From Bacilli bacterium (GTDB taxonomy: Bacteria > Bacillota_I > Bacilli_A > RF39 > UBA660): a stretch of DNA of 9,405 nt. The stretch lies in contig JAFUNE010000011.1 of the NCBI GenBank assembly GCA_017473105.1, positions 1 through 9,405 on the forward strand, given 5' to 3'. Of the stretch, positions 5,646-9,405 are shown piece by piece; the first letter of the stretch is position 1, and the number at the start of each line of letters is the position of its first letter. The notes under the pieces were generated by a model. It was not told the DNA's origin. It did no database searches and saw only the letters and a program-made list of their open reading frames with translations. Both the position numbers and the translations under genes were made by a program.

Positions 5646-6095
5646 ATGCAATACAAAATAACATCATACGATGAAAGTGAGACAATCGAATTAGCGCAAA
5701 ATATAGAATCTGAAAAGTTTGCTAATATGGTAATATGTTTAGAAGGAGATTTAGGTTGTGGTAAAACTGTTTTTGCAAAAGCATTTGCAAGAGCTATGGG
5801 AATTACTGATAATATAACATCTCCAACATTTAATATAATTAAAGAATATTCAGGAGATATGAAATTATTTCATATGGATGTATATAGATTAAATGATATT
5901 AAACAAGACATTGGAATCGAAGAATACTTTACAAAAAAAGGTATTTGTATAATTGAATGGTCTGATTTAATTGAAGATATTTTACCTAAAAATAGATTGA
6001 ATATGAAATTTAGAATGGTAGATGAAAATACTAGACAAATAGTAATAACTCCTCATGGAACAAAGTATGAAGATTTATGCGAAAGAGTTTTATAA
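5646..6095 (+). CDS. tsaE: TsaE, ATPase of the tRNA t6A37 modification complex (149 aa)
   Basis: TsaE works with TsaB and TsaD in the cytoplasm to place threonylcarbamoyl on adenosine 37 of ANN-decoding tRNAs; its ATPase activity is needed for turnover of the complex. Visible motifs are Walker A GDLGCGKT (34-41), TSPTF (58-62), the HMDVYRL segment (76-82) and EWSD (104-107), all in the order and spacing of the family. Length is typical. The start has GGTGATAAT just upstream. In many Bacillota tsaE is followed by tsaB; here a terminator follows and the next gene is a phosphoketolase, so tsaB must lie elsewhere. The tRNA-Asn(GTT) in this window is an expected substrate of the modification. Confidence 0.95.
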   Translation: MQYKITSYDESETIELAQNIESEKFANMVICLEGDLGCGKTVFAKAFARAMGITDNITSPTFNIIKEYSGDMKLFHMDVYRLNDIKQDIGIEEYFTKKGICIIEWSDLIEDILPKNRLNMKFRMVDENTRQIVITPHGTKYEDLCERVL

Positions 6096-6110
6096 ACTCT
6101 TTTTTTTTAT
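6082..6110 (+). terminator. Rho-independent terminator of tsaE
   Basis: The stem AAAGAGTTT (6082-6090), loop TAT and arm AAACTCTTT (6094-6102) run into an uninterrupted T tract to 6108. The TAA stop codon (6093-6095) lies across the loop and 3' arm. Confidence 0.85.
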
Positions 6111-6139
6111 AAGTTTTTATAGTAGAATATTAATAGAAT

Positions 6140-6148
6140 AGGAAGGTG
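6140..6148 (+). promoter_or_regulatory. Shine-Dalgarno that sets the phosphoketolase start at 6155
   Basis: AGGAAGGTG matches the 16S 3' end and is spaced 8 bases from the ATG at 6155. The in-frame GTG at 6146 lies inside this site and so cannot be its start. Upstream, TAGAAT (6123-6128) is the only decent -10 candidate, with no convincing -35, so a separate phosphoketolase promoter is uncertain. Confidence 0.75.
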
Positions 6149-6154
6149 TTTAAG

Positions 6155-8500
6155 ATGAGAACATTAACTGACAATGAATTATATAATATAGATGCTTATT
6201 TTAGAGCAACTAATTATTTATCACTTGGTCAATTATATTTGAAAGATAATCCATTATTAAAAGAAGAATTAACAATGGAACATATTAAACCTAATGTTGT
6301 TGGACATTGGGGAACAGCACCAGGACAAAATTTTGTATACGTTCATTTAAATAGAATAATAAAAAAATATAAATTGAATATGATTTATGTTTCAGGTCCA
6401 GGTCATGGTGGTCAAGCCATGGTAGCTAATACATACTTAGAAGGAAGTTATTCTGAAATTTATCCAGAAATTACTGAAGATGAAGAAGGAATGAAAAAAT
6501 TGTTCAAACAATTTAGCTTCCCAGGTGGAGTAAGTTCACACGTAGCACCAGAAACACCAGGAAGTATAAATGAAGGTGGAGAATTAGGGTATTGTCTTGC
6601 TCATGCATATGGAGCTGTACTTGATAATCCAACTCTTATTGCAGCATGTGTTGTAGGAGATGGAGAAGCTGAAACAGGTCCATTAGCTGCATCATGGCAT
6701 TTAAATAAAATAACAAATCCATTAACAGATGGAGTAGTATTACCAATTCTACACTTAAATGGTTATAAAATAGCAAATCCAACAATTCTATCAAGAATTC
6801 CAGAAGAAGAATTAGTGAAATATTTTGAAGGATGCGGATATAAACCATACATAGTAGAATCTAATTCAACAAATAAATTACATGAATTAATGGCTAAAAC
6901 ATTAGATAAATGTGTTTCAGACATTAAGAAAATAAAATCAAAATCAAAAATAAATAAAAGACCAGTATATCCAATGATAATATTAAAAACACCAAAAGGA
7001 TGGACAGGTCCAAAGAAAATAGATGGAAAATTAGTAGAAGGAAACTTTAGATCACATCAAGTACCTGTAGTATTAAAAGATCATCCAGAGAATCTAAGCA
7101 TTTTAGATGCATGGTTAAGAAGCTACAAACCAGAAGAATTATTTGATTCAGAAGGAAAACTAATCAAATCACTAAAAGCACTCGCTCCAACAGGAGATGC
7201 TCGTATGGGAATGAATCCTCATACAAATGGTGGAAATCTGCTAGAAGAATTAAATGTACCTGATTTTAGAGAATATGGTATTAAATTAGAAAAAAGAGGT
7301 TCTATATTATCTCAAGATATGATGGAACTTGGAAAATTTATAAGAGATATTATTACATTAAATGAGCATAAAAAGAATTTTAGAATATTTGGACCAGATG
7401 AAGCTCTTTCAAATAGATTAAATCATGTATTTGAGTCTACTTGTAGACAATGGAATGGTATTACATTACCTCATGATGAATACTTAAATAGATACGGAAG
7501 AGTAATAGATTCAGTGTTATCAGAACATACTTGTGAAGGTATGCTAGAAGGATATTTATTAACAGGAAGACATGGATTCTTCCATACATATGAAGCATTC
7601 TCAAGAGTAATAGATTCAATGGTATCACAACATGCTAAATGGTTAAAAGTAACAAAAGAATTACCATGGAGAAGAGAAATTGCATCATTAAACTTTATTT
7701 TATCTTCATATGTTTGGCAACAAGATCATAATGGATTCACACATCAAGATCCAGGATTCTTAAATCACATTGTAACTAAGAAAGCAGACACTGCAAGAAT
7801 TTATTTACCACCAGATACAAATACATTAATTTCATGTTTTGATCATTGTATCAGAAGTAAAGGATTAATAAATGCTATAGTTGCATCAAAACATCCAAGA
7901 CTTCAATGGTTAAATATGGATGAAGCAATAAAACACTGTACAAAAGGTTTAGGTATTTGGGAATTTGCTAGTAACGATGAAGGAAAAGAGCCAGATTTAG
8001 TTATGGCATGTGCAGGAGAAAGTCCAACTATCGAAACACTAGCTGCAACTAAAATACTAAGAGAAAATTTCCCTAAATTGAAAATTAGAGTTATAAATGT
8101 TGTAGATTTAATGAAACTTGAAAGTCCAGAAAATCATCCACATGGATTAGATAATGAAGAATTTGACTACTTATTCACAAAGAAAAAACCAATTATCTTT
8201 GCATTCCATGGTTATCCACATTTAGTTCATCAACTAGCATATAAGAGAACTAATAAAAATCTACATGTTCACGGATATATTGAAGAAGGAACAATTACAA
8301 CGACATTTGATATGAAAGTGCAAAACAAATTAGATAGATTTAATTTAGTTATGGATGCACTAAAATATTTACCACAATTAGGAGATGCAAGGGCAACATT
8401 AAATGAGTGGTGTAAAGATAAATTAATAGAGCATAAAGAATATATTCAAGAATATGGTGAAGATATGCCTATGATTAAAAATTGGAAATGGGAAGAATAG
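6155..8500 (+). CDS. xfp: Xylulose-5-phosphate/fructose-6-phosphate phosphoketolase (781 aa)
   Basis: This thiamine-diphosphate enzyme splits xylulose 5-phosphate (and often fructose 6-phosphate) with phosphate into acetyl phosphate plus glyceraldehyde 3-phosphate (or erythrose 4-phosphate). It is the key step of heterofermentative and bifid-type sugar breakdown in the cytoplasm. Full family length is present. Motifs: GHWGTAPG (50-57), GPGHGG (81-86), [11 protein letters not shown] (127-137) running into EGGELGY (140-146), the family signature, and the ThDP/Mg motif [10 protein letters not shown] (168-177) followed by the usual Trp-His...Asn-Lys. The catalytic His residues of the N-terminal domain (H51, H84, H129) appear conserved. 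Substrate preference between the two sugars cannot be read from sequence. It is a single-gene unit ending in a good terminator; acetate kinase, which would draw ATP from acetyl phosphate, is not nearby. Confidence 0.97.
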   Translation: MRTLTDNELYNIDAYFRATNYLSLGQLYLKDNPLLKEELTMEHIKPNVVGHWGTAPGQNFVYVHLNRIIKKYKLNMIYVSGPGHGGQAMVANTYLEGSYSEIYPEITEDEEGMKKLFKQFSFPGGVSSHVAPETPGSINEGGELGYCLAHAYGAVLDNPTLIAACVVGDGEAETGPLAASWHLNKITNPLTDGVVLPILHLNGYKIANPTILSRIPEEELVKYFEGCGYKPYIVESNSTNKLHELMAKTLDKCVSDIKKIKSKSKINKRPVYPMIILKTPKGWTGPKKIDGKLVEGNFRSHQVPVVLKDHPENLSILDAWLRSYKPEELFDSEGKLIKSLKALAPTGDARMGMNPHTNGGNLLEELNVPDFREYGIKLEKRGSILSQDMMELGKFIRDIITLNEHKKNFRIFGPDEALSNRLNHVFESTCRQWNGITLPHDEYLNRYGRVIDSVLSEHTCEGMLEGYLLTGRHGFFHTYEAFSRVIDSMVSQHAKWLKVTKELPWRREIASLNFILSSYVWQQDHNGFTHQDPGFLNHIVTKKADTARIYLPPDTNTLISCFDHCIRSKGLINAIVASKHPRLQWLNMDEAIKHCTKGLGIWEFASNDEGKEPDLVMACAGESPTIETLAATKILRENFPKLKIRVINVVDLMKLESPENHPHGLDNEEFDYLFTKKKPIIFAFHGYPHLVHQLAYKRTNKNLHVHGYIEEGTITTTFDMKVQNKLDRFNLVMDALKYLPQLGDARATLNEWCKDKLIEHKEYIQEYGEDMPMIKNWKWEE

Positions 8501-8518
8501 AAATATTCTTCTTTTTTT
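8492..8518 (+). terminator. Rho-independent terminator of xfp
   Basis: The stem GAAGAATA (8492-8499), GAAA loop (8500-8503) and arm TATTCTTC (8504-8511) are followed by T7. The TAG stop codon (8498-8500) spans the end of the 5' arm and the first loop base. Confidence 0.88.
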
Positions 8519-8521
8519 ATA

Positions 8522-8565
8522 TTGAAATTGCATAATTATTCTTAATATAATATAATAAATATAAT
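8522..8565 (+). promoter_or_regulatory. Sigma-A promoter region of the histidine kinase gene
   Basis: Three TATAAT hexamers occur in a row (8546-8551, 8551-8556, 8560-8565). Best pairings are TTGAAA (8522-8527) with the first at 18 bp, or TTGCAT (8529-8534) with the second at 16 bp. The region is only a few bases after the xfp terminator, so the kinase gene probably starts its own transcript. Which -10 is used cannot be told. Confidence 0.65.
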
Positions 8566-8582
8566 AGAGAGGTAGTCGGATT

Positions 8583-9405
8583 ATGAATGGATTAGATGTA
8601 TTTTTATCAGCAACTGGATTGGTATGGTGTGCGCTTTTCTCACTTATAATGATAGGTATCGTATTTTTTATTAAAAATAATACCCGAAGTACAAAAATAG
8701 ATGAACCGAGAAAAGTATTTATTTTTTTATATATCTTAACTTTGTTATTAATAATAAATGAATTTATATTACATCATGCATTTGAAATGCAATTTAAGTA
8801 TCCGACTTACACATTGATAACCTCAAAAATATATGTCTTTATAGGACTATTGTGGAACTTTATAGTATTAATGTACTATATTATATTATATCTTAAGAAA
8901 AAGAATAAACTTGAATCAAGGAAAATACATAAAATACTAAATACAATAGTATTATGTATAATACTTATATTTTTTACAATTGTTTTATCATTTCCAGTAG
9001 AATATGTTTATGATAAATATGGTTTTTGGATATTATCAGGAGCATTAAATACTGTTTATAATAGATTAGCAATAGTATGTGATGCAGCATTATTATTATT
9101 TATATTAAAAAATAGAAACATTTTATCAAAAGATTTAGTTATTTATTCACTAATAATATTTGCACTTTATATTGGAAATTTATACTTAGAAGGAGCAATA
9201 GGGTATGCAATAAAAGATGCAATATTTATGTATTCATTATTTGTTTCAGTTTTATATTATACAACCGAAAGTCAAGACAAACAGATGAGTGAAGAATATG
9301 AAATTGCACGACAACAATCAGTAGAAATAGATAAACAAAAAACAAACTTCTTATTAAATATGTCACATGAAATAAGAACACCATTAAATACAATAATGGG
9401 ATACA
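8583..9405 (+). CDS. Multi-pass sensor histidine kinase, N-terminal part (3' end outside window)
   Basis: The frame is open from ATG 8583 to the right edge (274 residues). The start is preceded by AGAGAGG at a 10-base spacing. Hydrophobic stretches at about 12-30, 45-63, 84-104, 117-137, 158-176, 184-202 and 208-226 suggest six or seven membrane helices with short loops, so the sensed signal is probably within or near the membrane. A short charged helix (about 227-253) leads into the H-box FLLNMSHEIRTPLN (256-269), with His262 as the predicted autophosphorylation site, as in HisKA-type kinases. The rest of the dimerisation domain, the ATP-binding domain and any receiver domain lie beyond the window, so I cannot say whether it is a hybrid kinase. 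No response regulator gene is seen upstream. The ligand is unknown. Confidence 0.9.
   Translation, partial: MNGLDVFLSATGLVWCALFSLIMIGIVFFIKNNTRSTKIDEPRKVFIFLYILTLLLIINEFILHHAFEMQFKYPTYTLITSKIYVFIGLLWNFIVLMYYIILYLKKKNKLESRKIHKILNTIVLCIILIFFTIVLSFPVEYVYDKYGFWILSGALNTVYNRLAIVCDAALLLFILKNRNILSKDLVIYSLIIFALYIGNLYLEGAIGYAIKDAIFMYSLFVSVLYYTTESQDKQMSEEYEIARQQSVEIDKQKTNFLLNMSHEIRTPLNTIMGY

Noticed and set aside
6146..6154. GTG start for phosphoketolase at 6146
   Set aside because: The codon lies inside the AGGAAGGTG ribosome-binding site that serves the ATG at 6155.
6636..6848. Minus-strand 70-codon frame inside xfp
   Set aside because: It is a Leu-rich antisense shadow within a highly conserved enzyme gene, with no ribosome-binding site.

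Overview
The window comes from a very AT-rich, low-GC Gram-positive bacterium. Codon choice is strongly A/T-ended (TTA Leu, AGA Arg, ATA Ile). Trp is encoded by TGG and TGA serves as a stop (end of the ABC ATPase gene), so the standard bacterial code is used, not the Mycoplasma code. Strong AGGAGG-type ribosome-binding sites, TTGACA/TATAAT promoters, U-tailed hairpin terminators and a spore-coat cotJ operon all fit a Bacillota lineage with a compact genome. A gut-associated Bacilli or RF39-like relative is a guess; the sequence does not settle the taxonomy.

Layout, left to right. Positions 1-996 (+) hold the C-terminal part of a membrane protein whose reading frame is open to the left edge; it starts with a charged 43-residue tandem repeat. 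It meets head-on, with a 4-bp overlap, a 125-residue orphan protein (993-1370, -). Next come a tRNA-Asn(GTT) gene (1432-1507, -) with its own terminator and a consensus promoter. That promoter's -35 box overlaps a weaker candidate promoter facing right, toward a stand-alone Clp-D1-like AAA+ ATPase (1619-2779, +).

An ABC export module follows: a BcrA-like ATPase (2968-3855) overlapping by 23 bp its six-helix ABC-2 permease (3833-4540). It has its own promoter with a short palindrome at the likely start of transcription. The permease converges, again with a 4-bp overlap, on a two-gene cotJ operon on the minus strand. That operon encodes a CotJA-CotJB-like fusion (5094-5516) and the manganese-catalase-type coat protein CotJC (4537-5094).

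The right part reads rightward: tsaE (5646-6095, tRNA t6A modification), xfp phosphoketolase (6155-8500, central carbon metabolism), and the start of a multi-pass sensor histidine kinase (8583 onward) that runs off the right edge at its H-box.

The genes are mostly single-gene transcription units; only the ABC pair and the cotJ pair are clear operons. Metabolism (xfp), translation quality (tsaE, tRNA-Asn), envelope or stress functions (ABC exporter, histidine kinase) and sporulation (cotJ) are side by side without an obvious common pathway. No mobile element, CRISPR array or phage gene is visible. The least ordinary items are the CotJA-CotJB fusion, the AAA+ protein that lacks the Clp pore-loop aromatic residue, the repeat-bearing membrane protein, and the habit of building terminator stems out of stop codons.
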